In this document: in pieces, positions 21,540-32,036 of the stretch
How the letters are laid out: each line of letters starts with the position of its first letter
Position numbering within the stretch: the first letter of the stretch is position 1
Source: Porogramme epimiltina
Lineage: Eukaryota > Basidiomycota > Agaricomycetes > Polyporales > Polyporaceae
Direction of reading: 5' to 3'
Assembly (NCBI GenBank): GCA_900155495.1
Contig: FTLJ01000937.1
Location: 1 to 41,246 of the forward strand
DNA length: 41,246 bases
The notes under the pieces: generated by a model
Seen by the model: only the letters and a program-made list of their open reading frames with translations
Database searches by the model: none
Told to the model about the DNA's origin: nothing
Position numbers and translations under genes: made by a program

Positions 21540-22073
21540 GGATCAGGGGCAATGGCTGTTCCTAGGGAGGATCAAGAAGCGATTGTATGCTTGCAGGCGG
21601 GGGTTGCGGCCGGCATGGCCCTCGGGGAGGCGAGCAGTCGAACGAAGAGAAGTCGGATTGACATTTGGTACGGCCTACGGATTGCGGAGGTGGGACTAAC
21701 GAGTTCAGTCTAGAGTGCAAGCGCAATTATGGGAGGGAGAAGACGGAGCAAGAAGAGTGAGCGAGTGCCAGTGTCGCGATGAGGCTGCAAAACGGGCGAG
21801 GCTCGCGACTCCCAGTGCGGACGCGGCGCGGGGGCAGCGGCAGCGGAGACGGTGCGCTTGGGCGGGCCGCCTCGTCATCAGGAGCCTCCAGGACCTAGAC
21901 CCGCCTATGGGACCTCCGAGGAAATCGGGGTTCGGGCGCTTGGCCCGAGGCGCGATGACTTCATGCAAATTCCTCAAGCATCATGGACTCGTCGCCCACA
22001 TCTGCCACATAGCACACTTCGCATACACATACGAGAGCAGCATATTACATTGCAGATGACAAATAGTAGTAGT
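21540..22073. repeat. Dispersed repeat, copy R2 (core 21894-21930)
   Basis: This is the start of the tandem cassette duplication. It aligns by eye with 26369-26915: GATTGTATGCTTGCAG versus GATTACATGCTTGTAG, GGGGAGGCGAGCAGTCGAAC versus GGGGAAGCGAGCGGTCGAAC, then the 37-bp core CCTAGACCCGCCTATGGGAC to GAGGAAATCGGGG. Read on the minus strand, the core would encode PDFLGGPIGGSR in all three copies, but no long conserved frame surrounds it. It ends just downstream of the cyclin-like gene stop codon. Confidence 0.65.
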
Positions 22074-22814
22074 TTAAGCTTCGAGACCATGAAGTTGGTC
22101 AAGGAAATCCATGTCGCACAGCAAGCGCGACCACGTAGGCACAACGGCTACGCCCCCTCCCCAGTTACCACACGCCGCGTCCACGGGCGCACCAGGATAC
22201 TCTGGGTCATTCGAGGTCAACACATTCCACATCACCCCGAGCCCGGGCACACTGAGCAGGTGAGAGTAGCCACCCAGGAGGTTCCCAAACTCGCCCATCA
22301 TCTCGTCGATGAGCTCGCGGGAGAACAGCGTGTCCGCGCGCACAAGCTTCTCCAAGCCGCCCTCCACGTTGCGGGTTTCGGCGGCACACACCAATGCCGC
22401 AAGGTACAGTCCGTGGGGGTTCACAGTCCGCGCGCGAGGAAAGACTCGGTGTATGCGGTCCAAGAAGAGAATCGTCTGCATGGAAACCATGACGAGGTGG
22501 TTCTTGGGCAGGGCCTCGAGAAGGCAGCCAACGTAGTCTTCGAGTGGTGGAACAAGGCTAAAGGCGGATGGGAAGTCGGGGGACGGGGCTGGCGGAAGGT
22601 AGCCGTTACAGAAAGCTTGAGCCATGTATTGCCTGGAAAGCTGTTTTATCCTGAGGAAATATGTGCGAAAGGACGGGAGACGTTGGGAGCGGCTGGGAGG
22701 ATCGACCTTGTGGGCCGCAGATTCGGCCGGCTCCGATGGTGAAGCCACGTTGGAGGGGGCCCCATGCGATGCTTGCGGTGACGGGGTTTGGAAGTGATAT
22801 TCGTAGCCTTCCAT
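22074..22814 (-). CDS. Cyclin-like small protein, cassette copy 1
   Basis: One uninterrupted frame of 246 aa, paralogous along its length to the gene at 26.9-27.7 kb. The middle resembles a cyclin box of the PHO80/PCL kind: a short PLEDYVGCLLEALP, then MVSMQTILFLDRIHRVFP and NPHGLYLAALVCAAE, then EKLVRADTLFSRELIDEM. The N-terminal 60 residues are Pro/Ser-rich. The C-terminus has GNWGGGVAVVPTWSRLLCD. If the resemblance is real it would bind a cyclin-dependent kinase; this is a weak inference and the family is otherwise unknown to me. A TATATAA box lies about 100 bp upstream. It sits just downstream of the dead HET gene of the same cassette and in the same orientation. Codon use and an open frame preserved in two diverged copies support a real gene. 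Confidence 0.7.
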   Translation of the reverse strand: MEGYEYHFQTPSPQASHGAPSNVASPSEPAESAAHKVDPPSRSQRLPSFRTYFLRIKQLSRQYMAQAFCNGYLPPAPSPDFPSAFSLVPPLEDYVGCLLEALPKNHLVMVSMQTILFLDRIHRVFPRARTVNPHGLYLAALVCAAETRNVEGGLEKLVRADTLFSRELIDEMMGEFGNLLGGYSHLLSVPGLGVMWNVLTSNDPEYPGAPVDAACGNWGGGVAVVPTWSRLLCDMDFLDQLHGLEA

Positions 22815-23571
22815 GTTCTACTGGAGAATTACGAGTGGCGACAGATGTATGAGGATGGGGGAGGGATGGTAAGAAGGCGTCGAGAGAGCTTGAAGAGGCC
22901 GTCGCAAAGGGCGGATTATATACCTCGTACGTCCAACACGGGGACCACAGCTCTGCGGAGAACAAGGTATTGGTCATGAAAGGGTCCGGAGAATGGAGAA
23001 CGTACCACACAAAGCTCGCGCGGTATGCTAGACGTAGAGCCTCAAGGCCTTGAGGTCAGGAAGAATACCATAGAAGCGCCTTGGCGATCTGTGGTCAACA
23101 CCACCAAGGGACGGGTAGGGCAGCGCTCGATTGTTCAAAGGTGCTGTGGCAGCCCGCGGGTCACATGTTACAAACACACGAACATTGTACCCCGAAACCA
23201 GATATACATACATCATGCACCCCATCCTCATTGGTGGTCAAGGATGGAATCAAGCGTAAAGTCTAGTCACTTTCTCGCTGCCACTGCGTACGCGTCTCTG
23301 GAATCATCGAAGAACCCACGTCGCGCTCGAGCCAACCAACACCAAGTCGCAGCTATGCAATTGCCCCATTAGGACCCACCACAGCGCGCTCCTAGAGATG
23401 CCTCCATCAGCGGTCAGCCTCATCTCAACCCATGTGCGGCACGCGATGAGCTGGTCGCTCACCCTCAGGGGCCGTCGCGGGAGCCATGGTGCGTACGGTG
23501 GGCAGTGGCATCGACCGAGGAGTGGCGCGCGACAGAGCTGGGGCAGCGTCTCCCGGGGTCAGAGATGGGCT
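22815..23571. other. Upstream region of cyclin-like copy 1
   Basis: About 750 bp between the cyclin-like start and the 3' end of the HET pseudogene. The first 330 bp resembles the region upstream of the second copy (27,690-28,020). The remainder has only short frames and nothing recognised. Confidence 0.4.
22916..22922 (-). promoter_or_regulatory. TATA box of cyclin-like gene copy 1
   Basis: TATATAA on the minus strand, about 100 bp upstream of the start codon. It lies within a block (TTATATACCTCGTACGTCCAAC on the plus strand) also found upstream of the second copy (27782 onward), with a nearly identical distance to the ATG. Confidence 0.6.
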
Positions 23572-25921
23572 TCAGGCAGGCGCAGAAGCGCAAGTGATAG
23601 GCCGAGTGGGATTGTGTAGGAGCCCGCCGAGGGCCGCGTTGACTTCTTTGAGTTCCGCGATGGCGCTCTTCAGCTCCTGCATGTCGCGTCTGCGCGCGGC
23701 GTCGCGGACCCGCAGGGTGCGGATCTCGGGGCAGAGGCTATCGATGGTGCGCGCCATATTGCTTGTTGTGTCAGGGAGGGTCGCGTCCTGCCTCTCGCGT
23801 AGCGCGACAGGAGTGTCTGCGAGCGCGTCGAAGCTTTGCGCATTCTCGACTCGGTGTTGACGTTGAGCAGGCGGCACGTCGTCCGGGAGTGATGGATCCG
23901 CGGAGTCTTGTATCTGGACGACGGGACCGGCGGGAAAAGCCGGAGACGGGGGCACCGGCGCTTGTAACCTGGGAAGATGGAGGCGGGTCGTCCCATCATG
24001 CGACTCCCCACCATGGACCAGCCCTCGACGAGATCGCACGAGCGGCGGGAGGTACACGCCCACACGTCCCACTGTATCCTCGCATAGACACCTGCGACAA
24101 AGCGCTCTAGGCCGAGGACGAGCGTCCGCCCCCGGACGTGCGCGCAGGTTGCGAACGTGACGCAAGTCGCGCGCTCCGCGTCGCCGACTTGCGCGCGTGC
24201 GCGCGCTAGTCTGCGATGTGGTCCGTCGCGCAGTCGCGAACACGATCTTCCCAAAAGTCGCTCCGCGTTTTGCGACGAGAGTGCTCTGTGCACGCCCGGT
24301 GGCGCGGGCGCGCGCTTATCGACGCCTTCGCGCACGTGTCGAGGAGGATCCGGATCGCCTCTTCCAACGTCGAGTTCTGGAATCGCGGGGTATTGCGTCC
24401 TGTGGTGCTGGATCCCAAGATACTGTCCCGGTGACTGCGAAGAACTCGAGCGAGCTCAGGGCCAGGATGAGCGTCCGAGGAATCCGAAACGGCGTCGGCG
24501 TGACGTCAGGTTGGAAGCGGCGGAACGAATGGGCGCTGTCACTGCGTCCGGCCGTAGGCGGATGGGCTATGACGTATATGTAACGCCAGGTAGTATTGAC
24601 GGGTTTCGCGGGTGATCGCAGTCGCGTCCGAGGCAAGTCAACCTCAAGAGCCGATAACCAGGTCAGTCGGTCTACGGGAACGTAGTATGAGTGGCGGGAT
24701 GGGCCCAGCGTGTCACTATCCGGAGCTGGATGGAGGAGGCCGAGGTGCCCAGTATCGTTTTGGCATAGGAGGATGGCGACTATCACTCCGTCGACCTGAG
24801 CGAGGGCAAACCGGCATTTCATGCCATACGGAGTGACCTCAGAGGACGACTCTTGATGCGCGAACCTTCCTTTGCGATGCTTGGGTATTCAAAGTGAGAA
24901 TGGGACTTAATTCACGTATGGAATAGGCTACACGTACCTTCTCAGACGACTGCAAGTATAGCGAAGACGGAAGAGCTCCCAGAATGGGTGTCTGCGGGGA
25001 GAAACGTGCATTCGACCATCCGAGGAAGCCGGCTGGCGAAGGAGCAAATAGGAATGTATATGGATGATCTCGATTGTGGCCATGAGTGTGAATTTGCGAG
25101 AGAGGAGCTTGTTCCCGTGCGTCGTGACTAGAGTCATGCCAGGGGCCCCAAGCGAACAATGTTGGGTCGATGCTTCGCTTGATCAGCTCTGCCTGCAGCC
25201 GCTGGAACGCCTGTCGCCCCTCCCCGTGTAGCGTTGGCATGTTGATACTGGATAATCTGAGTAAGCAGTATGCCTTGTCCTCGACCCGCGTCGTTATGCG
25301 TTTCGCCGCCAGGGACATGCGCTTCGCGACAGACGGGTGGACCTGGAAGTCCCACTCGCGCGTGAGGTACTTCACGTTGATGCCGGTGCATGCTGAAAGA
25401 GGGATGCGGAGGTCGTACTTTGTCCCAATGTAGTGCCATCCCCTCGAGAAGAAAGCGACGAATACAGGGGCGAGGAGCTCCTGCAGCGTCCATCCCTGCG
25501 TACGTCATTGCGCATACTGGAAATCCGAGTCTTCATCATCGGGATCGTCGACGTCAGCGACATTTTTGAGATAGACGTAGCAAACCTCTGCGAGGGCGTA
25601 CCAGTTGAACATCGAGTTGATCGCCTCCGACAGCTCCGTGCTGCTCGTCTTGTCAATGCAGCACGAGTCGATCCAGATCCAGGTATGACCATCGCCCTCA
25701 GCGATCTTGCAGGACCGACGGATCTTCTCGCCAACGTGATCGCGCAGGTTTTCTCCGGTGATCTTGCATTCCTCGACTTTGGGACGTCCTGGAATGTCTG
25801 CTCTCGGTCGGGGCTCTGAGTCCAGGTGTGGGAGAGGATGGCATAGCCTCGGACGACGGCGGCATAGTCGGTGAAGTAGCGAGGCTCTGCGCGAGCGGTG
25901 CTGAGGACCCAGGTCCCACAT
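23572..25921 (-). pseudogene. Disabled HET-domain gene, cassette copy 1
   Basis: This matches the intact HET gene at 29.5-32.0 kb along its length. Recognisable pieces are WIWIDSCCIDKTSSTELSEA and CYVYLKNV; GWTLQELLAP; YLTREWDFQVHP; KRITTRVEDKAYCLL; LHGEGRQAFQRLQAELIK; and, after the intron, YGMKCRF, HPPTAGR and TPFRIPR. Near its tail is a coiled coil (RDMQELKSAIAELKEVNAAL). It is broken at the very start by a 7-nt insertion right after ATGTGG (near 25,909-25,915), by a TGA at 25507-25505 replacing the Trp of the RW(H)SRGW segment, and by further frameshifts around 24,060-24,400. It cannot make the full protein. The order HET gene then cyclin-like gene is the same as in the second cassette. 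Confidence 0.8.
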
Positions 25922-26368
25922 CGAGCCGTCTGCGCAGACGCGCTGGAGTGGTTGGTGGCCTCGGTGATGGAGGTGTCGTGAGCACTGAGGGCGCGTTGGG
26001 GTGGAATGCCTCTTAATGTTCAAGGATAACGTTGTGGGCATCTAAGTAGCGTGACTAGGCTCTTGACCGCCACCTCGCAGTGCACGGGTGTTCCCACTGT
26101 GTGACATTGTCGGCGGAGGGGTTCACGGAGGAAGGGAAGTGCAGCGAGCGTACCGTCCACGTAGTACGCCTATGCGGCCCCACCGTGGCGCTCCACTGAT
26201 GACATAGCAGGGCATTTCCTCTCGTCTTTGTGGCACTGGTAGCTTCACGCACTCGTCCTCCGCGTCTCCTTCGCTTCGCCTGCTCGTCTAGTCGAAGCTG
26301 TAGCCTCCAGCGGCCACCGTACCGAATCGGCCCGTCAAGGCTGTCTGTAAGCTTCGTGCTTATCGTTA
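25922..26368. other. Upstream region of disabled HET gene
   Basis: About 450 bp between the dead HET start and the next repeat copy. Contains open frames of under 120 codons without motifs. It is the former promoter of the pseudogene. Confidence 0.35.
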
Positions 26369-26915
26369 GCGGGATAGGGTGGGGTTGTGGCCATTTCTTG
26401 AGAGGCACGAGGGTCGATTACATGCTTGTAGATGGCGGTTGCAGGGGGTATGTTCCTTGGGGAAGCGAGCGGTCGAACGAGACAAAGTCCGATTAATGTG
26501 GGTTCAGGAGCTGCGCAGGAGACTGGTGTGTACAGCCTAGAGCGCGAGTGAAGGTCTGAGGAGAAAGTAGAGAGAGGAGTGAACGAGTACTGGCGCGACG
26601 TTGCAAGACGGGCTAGATAGTAGAGGCTCGTGCGCAGCACGCGACCCTGAGAGACAGCTTGAGCAGAAGCGCTTGTCCGGGCCGGGAGTTTCCAGAAGGC
26701 CTAGACCCACCTATGGGACCTCCGAGGAAATCGGGGACCACCTCTGGCACTACGACATACTGTAGCATGAATTGCATACACACTACACAAGTATTATGAA
26801 ACTGCAGCTCACACATAACATGCAGAGCACTTCTCGTCAGCGTGATGAGAGCAGCACATCGTATAGCAGGGAGCTCACAAGAACATACAGCTAGTTTCAG
26901 CCTTGTTAGTACTAT
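26369..26915. repeat. Dispersed repeat, copy R3 (core 26700-26736)
   Basis: Second cassette's copy of the segment at 21540-22073. The core starts CCTAGACCCACCTATGGGAC and is one base different from R2. Between core and flank the divergence is much greater, with insertions and deletions. It lies between the dead HET gene of cassette 1 and the cyclin-like gene of cassette 2, so it marks the junction of the tandem duplication. Confidence 0.65.
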
Positions 26916-27686
26916 CTAGGCCTCAAGAGAGGAACCGAGGGCATGTAGCTGGTCAGAGAAGTCCTTCTCATCGCACAACAAACGCGACCACATCGGTACA
27001 GCGGCCACACCGCCTCCCCAATTCCCACACGGCAGCGCCGCATCTACGGGTACACCGGGATCTTCTGGATCATCTGGGCACAACACCCACCACATTTTCT
27101 CGACCTCCGCCGCGCTAACCGAACGAGGGTAACCCCCTAAGAGGCGCTCCACCTCGCTCGTCATCCCGTCAATGAGCTCACGGGAGAACAGCGTGTCTGC
27201 GCGCACGAGCTTCTCTGAGACGCCTGCCCTGCCGGACTCTGCGGCACATATCGTTGTCGCCAGGTACAGTCCGTGGGGGTTCACGGTCCGTGCGCGGGGG
27301 AAGGCCCGATGAAGACGGTCCAAGAAGAGGAGTGTCTGCATAGATATTTTGACGAATTGTTCCTGAGTTAAGACCAAGAAGAGAAGACGAATGTAGTCTT
27401 CGAGTGGCGGGATAAGGCTGAGGGCGAACGGGAAGCTTGAGGGCGTGGCTAACGGGAGGCGACCGTCACAAAAAGTTCTCTCCACGTACTGCGCGGAATC
27501 TTGTGTTATCCTGATGAAATACCTGATGAAAGGTGGGAAACGTGGGGGGCCGCTGAGACCAGGATTGACCTTGTGAACGGTTGAATCGGCCGGATGTGAT
27601 GATAGAGGAGACATGAGATCGTTGATGGAGACATCTTGCGGTGCTTGTGAGGCTGAGTCTTGGTCATGATTTTTGCAGTGATCCAT
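26916..27686 (-). CDS. Cyclin-like small protein, cassette copy 2
   Basis: One frame of 256 aa, clearly related to the protein at 22.1-22.8 kb. Conserved blocks are IPPLEDYIRLLFLVL, ISMQTLLFLDRLHRAFPRAR, TVNPHGLYLATTICAAE, EKLVRADTLFSRELIDGM and CGNWGGGVAAVPMWSRLLCD. The N-terminus (MDHCKNHDQDSASQAPQDVS) is quite different from the other copy, so it evolves faster. The PHO80/PCL-like cyclin-box reading is tentative: the helix pattern and the LFLDR segment fit, but no diagnostic residue set was checked. It lies downstream of the intact HET gene, same strand, 1.77 kb away. The shared TATATAA promoter block points to similar regulation of both copies. Confidence 0.7.
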   Translation of the reverse strand: MDHCKNHDQDSASQAPQDVSINDLMSPLSSHPADSTVHKVNPGLSGPPRFPPFIRYFIRITQDSAQYVERTFCDGRLPLATPSSFPFALSLIPPLEDYIRLLFLVLTQEQFVKISMQTLLFLDRLHRAFPRARTVNPHGLYLATTICAAESGRAGVSEKLVRADTLFSRELIDGMTSEVERLLGGYPRSVSAAEVEKMWWVLCPDDPEDPGVPVDAALPCGNWGGGVAAVPMWSRLLCDEKDFSDQLHALGSSLEA

Positions 27687-27781
27687 TTTTTACTGGGGAA
27701 TGAAGAGCCGCTGTGGATATGTGCAGTCACGGAGTGGCTGGCAATGAGGTGTTGAGAGAAGAGGTCGCGGCAACAGCTGGA

Positions 27782-27788
27782 TTATATA
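27782..27788 (-). promoter_or_regulatory. TATA box of cyclin-like gene copy 2
   Basis: TATATAA on the minus strand about 100 bp upstream of the ATG, in the same sequence block (CCTCGGACGTCCAACACG follows on the plus strand) as in copy 1. Confidence 0.6.
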
Positions 27789-28326
27789 CCTCGGACGTCC
27801 AACACGAGGACTAAAGCGCTGCCGAGAACAAGGTAGACTAGAAGGGAACTTTAGCGCATAGCACACAAAGGCGACGTGTGGAGCTAGCTAACTTTACAGA
27901 GCCTCAATGCCTCGATGCCAACAAGTATATGTGTCAAACGAGTGCCTTCACGGTGTGTGGTCGGCACCACTAAAGGGCGCGGGAGAGCTCATGTGTGGTC
28001 GATTGTTCGGGATATTCTCCCGAAAAGGTCTCACTTGGTCACAGCGTAGTTTGATGAAACTCCAAGGTGGCTGGTTGAAGTGCAAAATCAGAGGTCTGTC
28101 ACGGTGATTATAATCGTGAGCCGCTTCCGAGTCGCGGCATGCTTTCGCAAATGGCGAGTCGGGGGAAGACTTACTATGTATGAAACTTTCTATGAGCTAC
28201 TGCTCATACTGGAGAAACAGCGCATGTGTACCTATTTGTGGTCGTCATTGAAGAAGATGAGGAAAGACTCAGAGAGGCGGAGACCAGTGGTGTTGGCTTC
28301 CACTAGAGTCTAGTGCCAGCATCTTG

Positions 28327-28345
28327 CCACCACGTCACGTGGTGG
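28327..28345. repeat. 19-bp palindrome with E-box
   Basis: CCACCACGTCACGTGGTGG is a perfect inverted repeat with a single central base and contains CACGTG. This is a typical binding site for basic helix-loop-helix regulators, but no adjacent gene start is evident. Confidence 0.5.
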
Positions 28346-29452
28346 TTCAGAGTCCGAGATGGCGGTCGGCGCCAAGCCTGCACCCTGGCACAGCGCTCGA
28401 CTCTCTCTCAACGTGCATCCACAGTTCCCTCACAGCCCTGCCTATCTATACCACTCGACCGTCCCACCCATGCACACTCCGAATTCCCACCTCAATCGTG
28501 TCAAGTGCCCGCGCGTACGCGATACCACCGGACGAAACATCTGTGTACTAGTCGGGGGCAAGACCGTTTCGATTATCTGAGGGCGGGAGGTTAGACGTTG
28601 TTTACCGTGATTGTGTGGGCCGTGCACGCTTATACATACTCATGACTAGTGCAGTCAGTACTAGCTCCCGAGATAAATCAACGGTTCATGTGGGGGCAAA
28701 CTAGTCCCAAGATGAAGCTTCCGCACGCGCGTTGGATCCATAGCCAATCCAAAACTACTTTATGTCCTAGGAAATAGCCCACTCGTCCCGGGCCTGGCCT
28801 TCCCGTCAGCCAATGTCGGGCATAACGGTACTCCCTCATATAGAAATTTTGTGCTCACCGAAAGCCAGCGCCCGTCCCCTCAGTAGCAGTCCTTTGGGAT
28901 CTTACGCGCGTCTAAATCCGTCCTCATGAAAATGCCCATCCGTCTAGCCGCCCGGGCACACATGTCCTCCAGTGCTTTGCTGTTTGGTTTCTTACATTCT
29001 GCTCACTCGTCTAATAGTATAATACATCCACCTATATGACCCAATAACACTGTCCATTCATACACTAGCTAGATAGGTGAGGGAAAGCACGCTATTTAAG
29101 AAGAAGTAGGTTCTCATAAGTGCACACAAAAGAATACTAAGATGAGCTGTTGCAGCGGCGCTGGTCAATCCGTGAGAACACGACGGCGAGGCGCTCGTGA
29201 TAAGAGCAGGAGAAGGAGGCGCCCGCGTCGCGAAAACAAGCGCACGAGAACGGAGGGTGAAAAATTCGATGTGAATGGTGCGCTCTGAAGCAAAGAAACG
29301 GCATGTTTTATGAGATATATGTGCTATGGATGTATACAGGAGTGTACAGAAGAAATTTTGAGGCGGAGGGTGGCGTGGAGCGTGAACTCGCGAAACGGGA
29401 AAACGAAATGGGAAGTCCTGTGGACAAAACGGTATGGGCGCGGGACGAGATG

Positions 29453-32036
29453 TCATTTCGCGAAAACATAAAGACCCTTTGCATAGCCAATTGACGTGCA
29501 ATACGAGCTATCTTGCATGTGCGAGGGGGAAGATGGTATAGTGATAGGCGGGGAGACGAAGGATGGAACTGCCGGCTGGCCTCCTTCAAGTTGCTCGGGG
29601 GGTGGAGACAACCCATTCGTGTGGAGAATATTCAACACCTGGGCGAGGACGGCACTCTGATTGTTGAATGACTCTCTGAGTTGCGCAAACTCGGCCTGTT
29701 GTTTCTCGATTGCCTCGGCCAATTTGCGAATCTGGTCGTCGTGCGCCTCCTTCATTTCTTGTGAGCCGCAATCTCGGGAGGGGTTATGCGCCTGCGAAGC
29801 CTGGCGTAACTCGTTGTGTGGGTCGCTGACGGTGCCCATCCGAGCAGTGTTGTTGGCCTCAGGGATCAGCACGCCGTCGCTGTGGGTTACGTGCTCCCCT
29901 TTCGTGATGGAGACGTCACGTAGGGCGCTGGCGAGGGCACTCGCTGAGCTGGACTCGCTCGAATGGTGTGAAGTTTGGAGACTGGTTGTCCTGGGGCGAG
30001 CTGTAGAGGGCGTACCAATGGAAGCAGATCTTTGTTCGGAGAACGAGGAGGTGGACACGGACACAGAACCTATTTGTAGGAGGCTGGTGGTGTGTGCGAG
30101 ACCTGTCCTGGAAGGAGAATCTACGGGCTGGTGGGAGAAGCGGATAGGTGGTGGGAGCCGGATGTTCGCGCTTGCAAAAATTCTCTCGTATACTTCTCCG
30201 GAGAGCTCGAGGCCGAGTACAAGCGTCCGCTCCGGTGCGTGGGTGCAAGGGGTAAACACGAGACGAATCGTGCGTTCCGCATCTCCGAACGAGCGTGTGA
30301 GGTCCGGCCAGTCATGTATGTGGTCCGCGGCGCAGTCGTGCGCGTAGTCCGGGCGGGGTTGCGCCCACGTGTCACGATTCCGGTATGAGGCCCACGCCCA
30401 GTGGCGGGGGCTCCCAGAGTCTGTCGACACCTTGGTACACGTCCCGAGGAGAATAGAAACTGTCTCCATCATTCCCAAGTTCATGCATGGAACGCATATG
30501 GCATCCTTCGAGGCTGGATCGCAGGTTACCGAGCCGGTACGGGGGAAGAACCCGAGAGCACGCAAGGTCTGCATGAGTACCCGAGGAATCCGGAACGGCG
30601 TGGGCGAGACATCGGGGAGAAATCCATGCAGGAGATGGGCGCCATCTCTGCGCCCGGTGGTGGGTGGGTGAGCCATGACGTAGATGTCCCGCCATGTCGC
30701 GACGACGGGCTTTCCACGAAAGCACAAATTGTGCTCATCGCTACCGAGACAGGCCAGCCTCAAAGCTTCATGGTTTCTGGACGCGGACGAGCTACGGAAT
30801 TCCCATGAGATATAGTAAACCTGGCGGGATGGGATCCGAGCATCGTCGTTTGGGCCTTGGTGGAGGAGGAGTCCGAGGCGGTCAGCATTCTCCTGGCACG
30901 GTAGAACGGCAATAGTGATCCCGTCGACCTCTGTGACAGGAAACCGGCATTTCATTCCATACGGGGTGGCCTCGAATGAAGGGACCTCATTGTGGCTCTG
31001 TCCAAGTGGATTACCCTAGGGATTAAGTCAAACAATCATTTAGATACGAGCACCCTGTAGTTAAACGTGGAACACACACCTTCTCATCCAGTTGGGATTT
31101 CGTGAGGATTTGTGGAGAGGGGTATGCATCCGACCATCCGCTAAACATACTCGGGGAGGGAGCGAATAGAAATATATATGGCTGTTCTGGATGGTGGGAC
31201 TGGGTGTGAATTATATTGAGGGGTGTTTGTTCTCGCCCATCGTCTATGGAGTAGTGGCAAGCGCCCCAAGTAAGAAGTGTTGCGTCGGTGCTTTGCTTTG
31301 CTAGCTCTGCCTGGAGCCGCTGAAACGCGTGCTGCCCCTCTCCGTACAGCGTCGGCATGCTGATGTCGAACAACCCAAGAAGACAGTACGCCTCGTCCTC
31401 CACCCGGGTTGTCTTGCGCCTCGCGGCCCATGACATCCGCCTCGCGATGGACGGGTGTACTCGGAAGTCCCATTCGCGCGTTAGGTATTCCACGTTGATC
31501 CCCGTGCATTTGGAGAGAGGGACACGGAGGGCGTACTTTGTCCCTATATTCTTCCACTCCTTTGAGAAGAACACGGCGAACGCGGGAGCGAGGAGCTCCT
31601 GCAACGTCCACCCCCGTGAGTGCCATCGCGCACGTTGGAAACTTGAAGATTCGTCATGCGGATTGTCGATGTGGGAGACGTCGTCGAGATAGACGTAGCA
31701 AACCTCCGCGAGAGCGTACCAGTTGAACATAGAGTTGATCGCCTCTGATAATTCGGTGCTGCTCGTCTTGTTGATACAGCACGAGTCGATCCAGATCCAG
31801 CCATAGCCGTCGTTCTCCGCGATTTCGCAGCACTGACGTATCTTCTCCCCAACGTGGTCGCGCGGGTTATCATCATTGCTCTTGCATTCCTTGTTGATCC
31901 CCTGTACGTCCCGAAAGGTTTCTTCGCCTGAGGGGTCCTGGGTCCAGGTGTGGGAGAGGATTGCATATCCCCCGGGGATCCCTGCGGAGTCGGTGAAGTA
32001 GTGGAGCTCCGCACGAGCCGTGCTGAGGACCCACAT
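29453..32036 (-). CDS. HET-domain protein with C-terminal coiled coil (intact)
   Basis: Two exons, 32036-31080 and 31015-29453, join in phase 0 to 839 aa. The HET domain has GGYAILSHTWTQDP, WIWIDSCCINKTSS, CYVYLDDVSH and SRGWTLQELLAP. The post-HET block has RMSWAARRKTTRVEDEAYCL, LYGEGQHAFQRLQAELAK and FLFAPSP. The second exon opens GNPLGQSHNEVPSFEATPYG and holds a C-terminal domain with WRDIYVMAHPP and CAADHIHDWPDL. It is followed by a Ser/Thr-rich stretch and a coiled coil (about 740-790: EMKEAHDDQIRKLAEAIEKQ onward). It is the intact partner of the disabled copy at 23.6-25.9 kb. The protein is predicted to act in fusion incompatibility as a cytosolic sensor or death trigger, like other HET proteins; the recognition partner is unknown. 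No frameshift was found. Confidence 0.85.

Larger units (their letters stand above)
27687..29452. other. Long spacer in cassette 2
   Basis: The first 330 bp parallels the region upstream of cyclin-like copy 1. From about 28,020 to 29,450 I find no paralogous sequence in cassette 1, so about 1 kb was gained here or lost there. Open frames are under 150 codons without motifs. A 19-bp palindrome (28327-28345) is listed separately. Confidence 0.4.
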
